A stretch of DNA of 64,000 nucleotides from CALZBJ01 sp945619025 (GTDB lineage: Bacteria > Pseudomonadota > Gammaproteobacteria > Cardiobacteriales > Wohlfahrtiimonadaceae). Under the pieces are notes generated by a model. That model was given only the letters and a program-made list of their open reading frames with translations. It ran no database searches and was not told the DNA's origin. A program made the position numbers and the translations under genes. This document shows, piece by piece, positions 17,593 to 25,551 of the stretch (positions are counted from its first letter, which is position 1; each line of letters begins with the position of its first letter). The stretch spans positions 62,001 to 126,000 of the forward strand of contig CALZBJ010000003.1 in the NCBI GenBank assembly GCA_945619025.1, in the 5' to 3' direction.

Positions 17593-18540
17593 ATGGTAGA
17601 GAAAGTACGTGCAGCGATTATCGGATCGGGCAATATTGGCACCGACCTGATGATCAAAATTTTAGAGCAAGGGGCGAATGTCGCGATCGATACCGTCGTC
17701 GGAATTGATCCTGATTCAGATGGATTGGCAAGAGCGCGCAGTTTAGGTGTAAATACCACCCATGAAGGGGTCGAAGGCTTAGTCAAAATGCCAAGCTTTG
17801 AATCGATCGACATTGTGTTTGATGCTACATCCGCCGGCGCGCATCTCTTTAATGAGCGCATTTTACGTGAGCATAAAAAAGAGATTCAACTGATTGACTT
17901 AACGCCCGCGGCGATCGGCCCGTACTGCGTTCCGGTAGTCAATCTTGAGGAGCATCTTGATAAGAAAAACGTCAACATGGTGACCTGTGGCGGGCAAGCG
18001 ACGATTCCCATTGTCCATGCGGTTTCAAGCGTGACTAAGGTGCATTACGCCGAGATTGTCGCATCAATTAGTAGCCGCTCCGCTGGGCCTGGAACGCGCG
18101 CTAATATCGATGAATTTACCGAAACCACCTCCAAAGCGATCGAGATGATTGGCGGGGCAACGAAGGGGAAGGCGATTATCGTTCTAAATCCTGCTGAGCC
18201 ACCATTACTCATGCGTGATACGGTTTATTGCTTTACCGATAATGCCGATCAGGAAGCGATTCGTGCGGCGATTGAAAAACGCGTGGCAGAGGTGAATCAA
18301 TATGTGAAAGGTTATCGCTTAAAGCAGGATGTTCAGTTTGAAGTGATTCCAGAAGATGTACCGCTTAATCTCCCTGAGATTGGCTATAAATCAGGCCTTA
18401 AAGTAGCGGTTTATCTTGAAGTGGAAGGCGCGGCTCATTATCTGCCTGCGTATGCTGGAAACCTCGATATTATGACCTCAGCTGCGCTTGCGACTGCTGA
18501 GAAAATCGCGACCAATTTACACACCCAACAGGAGGCCTAA
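17593..18540 (+). CDS. mhpF: Acetaldehyde dehydrogenase (acylating)
   Basis: 315 residues. It converts acetaldehyde from the aldolase to acetyl-CoA with NAD and CoA. The N-terminal Rossmann motif GSGNIGTDLM (11-20) and the catalytic cysteine Cys132 (VTCGGQATIP) are present. It is full length compared with MhpF/BphJ. The aldolase gene starts 2 nt after its stop; these two proteins normally form a channelling complex. The 82-nt gap before it contains an 8-bp hairpin (about 17531-17560) with no T-run, possibly an RNA-processing element. Confidence 0.95.
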   Translation: MVEKVRAAIIGSGNIGTDLMIKILEQGANVAIDTVVGIDPDSDGLARARSLGVNTTHEGVEGLVKMPSFESIDIVFDATSAGAHLFNERILREHKKEIQLIDLTPAAIGPYCVPVVNLEEHLDKKNVNMVTCGGQATIPIVHAVSSVTKVHYAEIVASISSRSAGPGTRANIDEFTETTSKAIEMIGGATKGKAIIVLNPAEPPLLMRDTVYCFTDNADQEAIRAAIEKRVAEVNQYVKGYRLKQDVQFEVIPEDVPLNLPEIGYKSGLKVAVYLEVEGAAHYLPAYAGNLDIMTSAALATAEKIATNLHTQQEA

Positions 18541-18542
18541 TT

Positions 18543-19562
18543 ATGAGCGTACCTGAAAAACTCTATATCTCTGATGTGACGCTTCGCGATGGTAGCCATG
18601 CGATTCGCCACCAATATTCGATTGAAAATGTTCAAGCCATTACCAAAGCGCTCGATGATGCCAATGTTGATAGCATCGAAGTGGCTCACGGTGATGGATT
18701 ACAAGGATCGAGTTTTAACTACGGATTTGGCAAGCACTCGGATCTTGAGTGGATTGAAGCGGCGGCCGATGTAGTTAAAAACGCCAAAATTGCAACGCTC
18801 CTCCTCCCCGGGATTGGCACCACGCACGACCTCAAAAATGCGTATAACGCAGGGGCGCGTGTGGTGCGCGTTGCAACCCATTGTACCGAAGCGGACGTAT
18901 CGGCTCAGCATATCAATTATGCTCGTGAGCTCGGTATGGATACGGTCGGATTTTTAATGATGAGCCATATGACAACGCCGGAAAATCTCGCTAAACAAGC
19001 GAAATTGATGGAAGGCTACGGCGCAACGTGCGTCTACGTGGTCGATTCCGGCGGGGCGATGACGATGGATAATGTCCGCGATCGCGTCCGTGCGGTACGG
19101 GATATTTTATTGCCGGAAACGGAGATCGGCGTGCATGCGCATCATAACTTATCGCTCGGAGTTGCAAACTCGGTAGTGGCCGTTGAAGAGGGCGCAAACC
19201 GCGTGGACGCAAGTTTAGCGGGAATGGGCGCTGGTGCAGGAAATGCGCCACTTGAGGTCTTTATTGCGGTGGCGAATAAACTGGGCTGGAAGCACAATTC
19301 AGATCTTTATACCTTGATGGATGCCGCTGACGATATCGTCCGTCCCCTTCAAGATCGCCCGGTGCGTGTTGACCGTGAAACCCTCGCGCTTGGCTATGCG
19401 GGTGTTTATTCAAGCTTCCTCCGTCATTCGGAAGTGGCGGCTGAACGTTACGGGCTTAAAACCGTCGATATTTTGCTTGAGCTTGGCAAACGTAAAATGG
19501 TGGGTGGGCAAGAGGATATGATCGTCGACGTGGCGCTCGATCTTCTCAATCGTCAAGGCTAA
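18543..19562 (+). CDS. mhpE: 4-hydroxy-2-oxovalerate aldolase
   Basis: 339 residues of the DRE-TIM metallolyase family. It splits 4-hydroxy-2-oxovalerate to pyruvate and acetaldehyde. Seen are the DVTLRDGSHA start of the barrel with the catalytic Arg-Asp pair, the VDSGGAMT strand, and the metal ligands in GVHAHHNLSLG. The C-terminal helical domain, which contacts the dehydrogenase, is complete (…EDMIVDVALDLL). Last gene of the operon; a strong terminator follows at 19709-19746. Confidence 0.95.
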   Translation: MSVPEKLYISDVTLRDGSHAIRHQYSIENVQAITKALDDANVDSIEVAHGDGLQGSSFNYGFGKHSDLEWIEAAADVVKNAKIATLLLPGIGTTHDLKNAYNAGARVVRVATHCTEADVSAQHINYARELGMDTVGFLMMSHMTTPENLAKQAKLMEGYGATCVYVVDSGGAMTMDNVRDRVRAVRDILLPETEIGVHAHHNLSLGVANSVVAVEEGANRVDASLAGMGAGAGNAPLEVFIAVANKLGWKHNSDLYTLMDAADDIVRPLQDRPVRVDRETLALGYAGVYSSFLRHSEVAAERYGLKTVDILLELGKRKMVGGQEDMIVDVALDLLNRQG

Positions 19563-19655
19563 CCGCAGACGTTAGATATACCTAAACGTGCTCCTATGAA
19601 TTGATTTGATTGACTTGGTTAATTGATAGGGCACGAACTTTGATCTCCAGGAGTA

Positions 19656-19715
19656 ATGGATAATTTACTCACACTATATCTCCATGATATATCGCGATTT
19701 ATCGCATTGGCTTAG
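19656..19715 (+). CDS. Possible 19-residue peptide ORF ending in a terminator
   Basis: ATG 19656 to TAG 19713 encodes a Leu-rich peptide (MDNLLTLYLHDISRFIALA). AGGAG lies only 2 nt before the ATG, which is close for a ribosome site. The stop codon sits inside the left arm of the terminator at 19709. It could be a leader or a chance ORF. The rest of the 308-nt gap (19563-19870) holds a weak ten-base inverted repeat with CCTAT/ATAGG ends (19593-19630), the terminator, and a 5-bp hairpin near 19798-19815. I see no convincing promoter. Confidence 0.2.
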   Translation: MDNLLTLYLHDISRFIALA

Positions 19716-19746
19716 ATTCTGGGTAAGGGATCTAAGCCTTTTTTAT
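19709..19746 (+). terminator. Rho-independent terminator of the aromatic operon
   Basis: Arms GGCTTAGAT and ATCTAAGCC make a 9-bp perfect stem, followed by TTTTTT. Confidence 0.9.
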
Positions 19747-19870
19747 GGGGGGATTTAAACAATTTCACTCGAATCTTGATATTGATTAAAAAGAGCCTCG
19801 GTAAAATTGCCGAGAGACCGCTATTCACATAGCATGGAAGGGTATATGTAACCTTATTTCTGGAGGGCTT

Positions 19871-21361
19871 ATGAAACATCTTTTTTCGCTCCTAGCATCA
19901 CTTTCCTGCATGACCTTTGCCATGGCGCAGGCCGATATTGCAACCACCACTAATCTCGCTGCAAATTCTGCGACAAATTCCGCCGAATATTCTCCTTATG
20001 ATGTAGAAGTGGTGACTAAACAGACCCCGCAATGGTTTTTAGAAACGGGCAATTTTATCTCCCATCTCCAAGCGCTCGATGCATTTCATCAGCTTGAAAA
20101 AGACATTAAATCCGCGCCGTTTTATCAAGAAAATCGCCGCCATTGCCACAACATCAGTATCGATCAACATAACGGGCGTTATCGCCTCCTTGTCGGGCCC
20201 TATTTAGACCGCACCGATTCCAAAGAGATGCAGGTCTATCTTGCTAAAGAGGCCTATAAAAGTTTCCCCATCGCGCTCTATAAAGATCGTTACTACAATT
20301 TTGATCTAAATGTTCAAGCCAATATTCATGAAATTGCCGAAACGGCGTATCAAAACCGTAAAAATGAACTAATCGCTCAAGAAAAATGGATCAATGTGCT
20401 TGCTGAAAAAGAGGGCGTTGTCTCGCCATCCAATGCATTAAAACTCACCGCAGAGCGCACCGAATCCCGCGATAATATCTATTTAGAGGTGGCAACGGAT
20501 GAGGGATTTGCGCCGGCATTTCCTCTTGATATCGCCTTTGCAGAACATGCTGGATTTACTCTCGGTGAGCTCTTTTGGTGCAGTGATAATGGGTTGATGT
20601 TTACGCTCGATGGGCACTATTATCAGATGCGTGTTGAACCGCTAGCGTCGAGTGATCTGACCGATAATGTGGCCAAAGATCCTGCGCTTGATTTAACCAA
20701 TATTAAACGTAAACCGCTCAATGAGTTTGATGCGACGCGCTTTAATGCTCAAGTGATTTCGGGCGATGTGGTTTCTGAGGGGTATCATGAATCGCTTCTT
20801 AAAATCGAGGTAAAACCGCTTGAGAAAAATCGTCGCGGGCAGGTGCTTTACCATATTTTAGATGGCTCGTGGGCCGATCATAACAGTGAATCGGTGGAGC
20901 TTGGCAGTTATAAATGGGACGGCAAAATCTTAACGCTTTACACCTATTGGGCCCGTTTAGGCGATGCGCCGGTGAGCCCTTTTGGTGGGCAGAAAATCAT
21001 CTATCATTGGGATGATAAAGCGCGTAAATTTACCTTAAATAATTTTGAAGAGTATTCACTGGTTCCCGGATTTTGGCAGGGCAGTGATGGCCGCTCGGTG
21101 GTGGATCTGCCGATGGGGAAAGACTCCATTTTAGAAACGCCGCGCACGCCGGAAGATGAAAAATTGATTAATGAATATATCAGTGCCCATAAACTCGGCT
21201 TTCACCCCAATCGTGAGACGCTCAACCGTAAGTTTTTACTTGGGGATAATGCCCGTAAACTAATGGATGAGGTACGCGGGGTGATGAAGCAAAGCATCGA
21301 AATGAAAACCGGCGATTGGGAAGAGCGCGCGAAAAAAGGGGATATGCGTTTTATGAAGTAA
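19871..21361 (+). CDS. Secreted protein of unknown function
   Basis: 496 residues with a clear Sec signal peptide (about 20 residues, cleavage near FAMAQA). Residues about 70-130 look like a SPOR-type repeat (YRLLVGPYLDRTDSKEMQVYLAKEAYKSFPIAL). The central and C-terminal parts are beta-rich with no motif I know. The C-terminus is charged and helical (…NARKLMDEVRGVMKQSIEMKTGDWEERAKKGD). A good site (CTGGAGGGCTT) precedes the ATG. It is framed by terminators on both sides, so it is a single-gene unit inserted between the aromatic operon and its reductase, and it lacks the shared operator. Confidence 0.75.
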   Translation: MKHLFSLLASLSCMTFAMAQADIATTTNLAANSATNSAEYSPYDVEVVTKQTPQWFLETGNFISHLQALDAFHQLEKDIKSAPFYQENRRHCHNISIDQHNGRYRLLVGPYLDRTDSKEMQVYLAKEAYKSFPIALYKDRYYNFDLNVQANIHEIAETAYQNRKNELIAQEKWINVLAEKEGVVSPSNALKLTAERTESRDNIYLEVATDEGFAPAFPLDIAFAEHAGFTLGELFWCSDNGLMFTLDGHYYQMRVEPLASSDLTDNVAKDPALDLTNIKRKPLNEFDATRFNAQVISGDVVSEGYHESLLKIEVKPLEKNRRGQVLYHILDGSWADHNSESVELGSYKWDGKILTLYTYWARLGDAPVSPFGGQKIIYHWDDKARKFTLNNFEEYSLVPGFWQGSDGRSVVDLPMGKDSILETPRTPEDEKLINEYISAHKLGFHPNRETLNRKFLLGDNARKLMDEVRGVMKQSIEMKTGDWEERAKKGDMRFMK

Positions 21362-21378
21362 TGCCTTAAAGCAGCATT

Positions 21379-21426
21379 AAAAAAGCCTTATTCTGATTGA
21401 GTTTTACGCTTAGAATAAGGCTTTTT
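21379..21426. terminator. Bidirectional terminator
   Basis: AAAAAGCCTTATTCT pairs with AGAATAAGGCTTTTT around a 17-nt loop, between convergent genes. Confidence 0.9.
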
Positions 21427-21467
21427 CTTGTTATATCGGATATCGGAATCTCGATATGGCAAAAAGA

Positions 21468-22673
21468 TTAACGCAAGGTCATCACATCGATCGAGGTGTC
21501 GGCCAATTTCTCTGGGTCGAGTACCATGTTGCGTTTAAACCACATGCGCCCAATGCCAATCACTTTCGGGTCGTTAATGGCCACAATGGAGCGGACGCGA
21601 TTCTCGCTATCGAGGTGAATATAGGCCTTTTGCGTCTCGCCACTGTCGCGAATAATGAGCGTGCACTCCTCATCGATGGGAAGGCTCATAATCTGAATGT
21701 TGTGATCGTATTGATCCGACCACACCCACGGAATTTCACCATAGGCCGGCGGATTTTTCCCCATAATCGCTTTCGCGGCGATCATCGCTTGGTATTGCGC
21801 GTTGGCCCAGGATTGCGTACAAAAACCGACAACGGGGTGAATCGCCACATCGCCCGCGGCATAGATATTCGGGTCAGAGGTTTGCCCAAACTCATCGACG
21901 ATAATCCCGCCTTTAATCTCAAGGCCGGCATTTTCCGCAAGTTCTGTGGCAATCTCAGCACCTGCCCCGACAAGGACGATATCCGCGTTCACCTCATCGC
22001 ATTCGGTGGTTAGCGTCAGTGTGCTATCGGCATTTTCTGCAAGATCGATCGCCCCGCAATTAAGGTGAATGTTGGTCCCTTTTCCGGTATGAAGATTGTA
22101 GAGATACTCAGAAACCTCAGGCGGCGCACTTCGGCCACAAAGGCGCGGTGCAAGCTCAAAAAGGTCCACATTAAGCCCAAGTTTATTCGCCGTTGCAGCA
22201 ACTTCTAATCCAATCCAACCGCCGCCAATAATTGCTAAACGTTTTCCGACTTTAAAAGCTGCTTGCAGTTTTAACGAATCATCAATGGTGCGAAGGGTAT
22301 GCACATTTTCAAAGGCGGTCCACTCAGATTTTGGCACACGAGGACGGCTACCGGTGGCTAAAATAAGGCGATCATAGGGGAGCGTTGTCCCATCATTTAA
22401 GGTGACGGTTTGCGCCTCACGATCGATCGCTTCCGCGCGCTTAGGTTTATGCCAATCGATGTTGAGCGCGTCGATCGCTTCGGGTGAAAAAAACGATAAA
22501 ATCTCAGGGGATTCCTCGCCGGCGAGCACACTTTTTGAGAGAGGCGGGCGCTCGTAAAAGATCTTTTTTTCATCAGAAATAATGGAGAGCGTTCCCTCAA
22601 ATCCCTCTTTACGCAAGGTCTGCGCCGCAAATGCCGCCGCTTGACCGCCCCCGATAATGACAATGGATTCCAT
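21468..22673 (-). CDS. Ferredoxin-NAD(+) reductase of the ring-hydroxylating dioxygenase
   Basis: 401 residues of the BphA4/HcaD family: FAD-binding GGGQAAAFAA at the N-terminus, NAD-binding IIGGGWIGLEVAA in the middle, the FAD-contacting IYAAGDV motif and a C-terminal reductase domain (VWSDQYDHNIQIMSL). It passes electrons from NADH to the Rieske ferredoxin encoded at 10209. ATG 22673 has GAGGAGGAG upstream; an in-frame GTG at 22688 lies inside that site. It is separated from the main operon and on the opposite strand, yet carries the same operator and FNR-like box, so it belongs to the same regulon. Confidence 0.92.
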   Translation of the reverse strand: MESIVIIGGGQAAAFAAQTLRKEGFEGTLSIISDEKKIFYERPPLSKSVLAGEESPEILSFFSPEAIDALNIDWHKPKRAEAIDREAQTVTLNDGTTLPYDRLILATGSRPRVPKSEWTAFENVHTLRTIDDSLKLQAAFKVGKRLAIIGGGWIGLEVAATANKLGLNVDLFELAPRLCGRSAPPEVSEYLYNLHTGKGTNIHLNCGAIDLAENADSTLTLTTECDEVNADIVLVGAGAEIATELAENAGLEIKGGIIVDEFGQTSDPNIYAAGDVAIHPVVGFCTQSWANAQYQAMIAAKAIMGKNPPAYGEIPWVWSDQYDHNIQIMSLPIDEECTLIIRDSGETQKAYIHLDSENRVRSIVAINDPKVIGIGRMWFKRNMVLDPEKLADTSIDVMTLR

Positions 22674-22726
22674 TGTTCTCCTCCTCACAATTTAACGGTT
22701 TTATTTTTTTATTGTTTTCTAGCCGT

Positions 22727-22740
22727 TTGATTTATATCAA
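22727..22740. promoter_or_regulatory. FNR/ANR consensus box upstream of the ferredoxin reductase
   Basis: TTGATTTATATCAA is a perfect TTGAT-N4-ATCAA. On the minus strand its TTGATA (22740-22735) can act as a -35 with AACAAT (22716-22711) as -10 at 18 bp. Oxygen-sensitive FNR bound here would cover the promoter. Confidence 0.6.
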
Positions 22741-22760
22741 CCATACAGCTCTGTATGGTT
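22739..22760. promoter_or_regulatory. Putative TetR operator 3
   Basis: A 22-bp perfect palindrome with core CATACAGCTCTGTATG, extended by AAC/GTT on the two sides. It lies upstream of the reductase gene. The core is identical to operator 2 at 8065, 14.7 kb away. Confidence 0.8.
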
Positions 22761-22880
22761 AGCATAGCGCGGAATAAAAAAGGGTGCAATAGGGAGGCCG
22801 GGAATTGGCAGATTATTGCACCGATTGGGTCTAAAAATGATGAGTCTTTCGATTTGATCGATTTGATTGATGGGGGCGGA

Positions 22881-23744
22881 TTATTTCGGGGGAATTAAGC
22901 GAAAGGTGGTCTCGATAAAGTGTTTTGCGCGGTTAAAAGGCGCTTCGGTATTGCCATTGATTTCGGCGGTGGCGGGAGAATTTTGATCAGTCGCATTCTC
23001 TAGAGGGGCGCTCAGATCGAGTAATGGCTGTTCAGTACGTACTTTTTGATCGCTAATCACCGCATGAAAAGGGACGCTCGACAGAGTCTCTTCAGATTGA
23101 ATAATCACAAAGCTAAACATGGTGATCGAATCGGGAATGGTACTCGGGCAGACTTTATAAAATTTACTGTTATAAATAAGCGCAAGCAGAGGCGCGATAC
23201 TCTCAGCGGTTTCTCCATAAAGGGCGATCTTTTTATGAAACCACGGACGAATTAAATTCGGAATAAAGCTCCAATAACGAAAGGGCGTTGTGCGAGAACG
23301 GGTCGCAGAGATATCAAATTCGTAGCGTTTTGGGTCCATTAGCGTCACGGGGAGCTTAAAGAGATCTTCATAAAAGGTCTTATCTTGCGGCTCGCTACTA
23401 AAGATATGGGTCGGGGTAATGCCAAGGTGATTGATGAGATCAAAGACGCGATTGGTCCACTCATCCCAGCCATTCGGGTAAGGGGGAATGCCATCTTCAT
23501 TTAGGTGATGCACATGGATATTCGGGCGCTCGGCAAAGATCGTTTCTGCCCAAAAAATGCGGTCTTCCGGCATTGGCATCGCATTAAAAAGGCTCTCGTT
23601 AAAGAGTTTTGTATCACGCTTGGACTCACTGCAAATGATTAAATGGAGCGAATCGACGCGATAGGAGGCCTCTAAAATCATATTGATGTGGCCAAGATGG
23701 AACGGAAAAAACTTCCCTAAAATTAAGCCGGTACTCGGTAACAT
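22881..23744 (-). CDS. NadR-like NMN adenylyltransferase with degenerate kinase domain
   Basis: 287 residues. The N-terminal half aligns well by eye with Haemophilus-type NadR: GKFFPFHLGH (HxGH, residues 16-19), the region around PYPNGWDEW, SSEPQ, DPKR and ISATRSR (family ISGTxxR). It should make NAD from NMN and ATP. After IRPWFHKKIALYGE the ribosylnicotinamide kinase half is decayed: GETAESIA stands where NadR has GGESSGKS, so the P-loop lysine is missing, and the tail is too short and unlike a kinase. ATG 23744 has GAGGA 6 nt upstream. The upstream stretch to 23867 is open but is probably not translated. Confidence 0.82.
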   Translation of the reverse strand: MLPSTGLILGKFFPFHLGHINMILEASYRVDSLHLIICSESKRDTKLFNESLFNAMPMPEDRIFWAETIFAERPNIHVHHLNEDGIPPYPNGWDEWTNRVFDLINHLGITPTHIFSSEPQDKTFYEDLFKLPVTLMDPKRYEFDISATRSRTTPFRYWSFIPNLIRPWFHKKIALYGETAESIAPLLALIYNSKFYKVCPSTIPDSITMFSFVIIQSEETLSSVPFHAVISDQKVRTEQPLLDLSAPLENATDQNSPATAEINGNTEAPFNRAKHFIETTFRLIPPK

Positions 23745-23888
23745 GATGCATCCTCGAAACAAAAAGTTTAAGTCAATAGTGTAGCATTTTTCCGGAAGAG
23801 CGGAAGTGCAATCGCGGCCATCAATCTGCCGTAAGAGCATGATATGATAAGCACTCAATCTGTTCATTTATAGGGTGATTTTATCGTT

Positions 23889-25379
23889 ATGCAAGAATTG
23901 ACCGATTTTATAGTGCCATTTTTGACATGGCTCGTGCTCATTTTGTACACCGGTGCGATTATTGGTGTTGCGGTGCAGGTAATTTATGAGACAACGAGCC
24001 CGAGTAAAACGCTCGGATACCTGCTTTTGATCATCTTTGTCCCGCTCCTTGGGGTGATTTTATATCTCTCGATTGGGGTCAATTATCGCAATCGCAATAT
24101 GTACAGTAAAAAAGTGATGGCCGATGATGCGACGGAAGCGGAGGTAAAACGCTATATCAAAACCCTAAAACATGAGGCGCTTGAGCTCGATAATCCAGCG
24201 ATTCAGCAATATGAAAATCTTGCGCGTTACATCGCTTCAGACCGGATTCATTGGCTCAGTCAATATAATGATGTGACACTGTTAAATAACGGGGAAGAGA
24301 AGTTTCCGGAGGTGCTCAAAGCGCTCGAAAATGCGAAATCCACCATTCATATTGAATATTATATTGTGCGGAACGATAAGATCGGCAATGCCATTAAAGA
24401 GGTGCTGATTCGTAAGGCGAAAGAGGGCGTTAAAGTGCGCTTTATCTACGATGATTTCGGCAGTGGCGCCATTCGTAAAGCCTATGCAAAAGAGCTTCGT
24501 GATGCGGGTGTTGAGATCTATCCGTTTCGTAAACTCATTTTTATTATGCTCGCTAATCGTCTCAATTATCGCAATCACCGCAAGATTATTGTGGTGGACG
24601 GCGTTGTGGGCTTTGTTGGCGGAATCAATATTGGCGATGAATATATCAACGATGGGAAAGGCGCGGAGGATCTTTATTACCGCGATACCCACGTTAAAGT
24701 GGTGGGCTATAGCTGTTATTCGCTGCAATATATCTTTCTGTCGGATTGGAATTTTTGCGCCAATCAGCGGATTGTCCCCTCTGAAAAATATTTCCCTCAT
24801 ATCGACCGCTCGCAGTTCGATCATCACCAAGAAACCGCTCAAATTGTAGCAAGTGGCCCCGACTCACCAGAACCGATGATTATGAATTCACTTATTTTAG
24901 CGATCGCTAATTCTAAGCGCGAGGTGCTCATTACAACGCCTTATTTTGTCCCGTCTGAAATGGTCTTGTCGGCGCTAAAAATGGCAGCGATGAGCGATGT
25001 GAAAGTGAAGGTGTTAATCCCGAAGAAAACCAACTCATTCTTTGTACGTTGCGCTGCGAATTCGCTCTTTGAAACGTTGATGGATGCGGGGGTCGAGATC
25101 TATCATTATGAGCGCGGTTTTATCCATGCGAAAACCTCAGTATTTGACCGGAAAGTGGCGATGGTGGGGACGGCGAATATGGATAATCGAAGTTTCGACC
25201 TTAACTTTGAGGTAAACGCCGTTGTCTATGATGAACCTTTTGCAAAACGCATGGCAGACGACTTTTTTGAGGATCTTACACACGCGACAAAAATTGATCC
25301 TGTTGAGTGGAAAAAGAGCCGTTCAAAAGCGCGGATTTTCTTTGAAAAAGCGATCTATCTCTCCTCCTCATTGCTCTAA
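23889..25379 (+). CDS. cls: Cardiolipin synthase
   Basis: Inner-membrane phospholipase-D-type transferase, 496 residues, making cardiolipin from two phosphatidylglycerols. It has two N-terminal membrane segments (about 10-30 and 40-62) and two HKD motifs: NHRKIIVVD with GGINIGDEY, and HAKTSVFDRKVAMVGTANMDNRS. Length and order fit ClsA-type enzymes. The ribosome site is weak (AGGGTGATTTTATCGTT). TATGAT near 23843 may be its -10. No terminator is evident after it. Confidence 0.93.
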   Translation: MQELTDFIVPFLTWLVLILYTGAIIGVAVQVIYETTSPSKTLGYLLLIIFVPLLGVILYLSIGVNYRNRNMYSKKVMADDATEAEVKRYIKTLKHEALELDNPAIQQYENLARYIASDRIHWLSQYNDVTLLNNGEEKFPEVLKALENAKSTIHIEYYIVRNDKIGNAIKEVLIRKAKEGVKVRFIYDDFGSGAIRKAYAKELRDAGVEIYPFRKLIFIMLANRLNYRNHRKIIVVDGVVGFVGGINIGDEYINDGKGAEDLYYRDTHVKVVGYSCYSLQYIFLSDWNFCANQRIVPSEKYFPHIDRSQFDHHQETAQIVASGPDSPEPMIMNSLILAIANSKREVLITTPYFVPSEMVLSALKMAAMSDVKVKVLIPKKTNSFFVRCAANSLFETLMDAGVEIYHYERGFIHAKTSVFDRKVAMVGTANMDNRSFDLNFEVNAVVYDEPFAKRMADDFFEDLTHATKIDPVEWKKSRSKARIFFEKAIYLSSSLL

Positions 25380-25486
25380 TCGAGGGTTTGGATTAATAAG
25401 GAGTTGTTTTCATTCCCATACGCTTCTTAATAAAAATCAAACAAGCATGTTTTTCCTATAGATGATTGTCGATATTTCTTAATGAT

Positions 25487-25513
25487 TGGGCAATATTTGT
25501 TATAATTTGCCCA
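25487..25513 (+). promoter_or_regulatory. Promoter -10 inside an inverted repeat
   Basis: TGGGCAA (25487-25493) and TTGCCCA (25507-25513) flank TATAAT (25501-25506) upstream of the LysM-FecR gene. A -35 is not clear. The dyad could be an operator for an unknown regulator. Confidence 0.45.
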
Positions 25514-25551
25514 GTATTTATTGATGTCTTATTAATGAAGGATCGTTCACG

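Noticed and set aside
8160..19562. Labelling the operon hca/mhp or car
   Set aside because: The gene set overlaps with both but differs from each (LigAB enzyme versus MhpB; added ligase and nitronate monooxygenase; gene order), so specific upper-pathway gene symbols would be misleading.
21456..22013. 185-residue open frame on + inside the ferredoxin reductase
   Set aside because: It is antisense to a gene with clear FAD/NAD motifs, has no ribosome site of note, and its composition (many His/Arg/Asn) is that of a shadow frame.
24282..24842. 186-residue open frame on - over cls
   Set aside because: It covers the first HKD motif of cardiolipin synthase in reverse and shows no family features.
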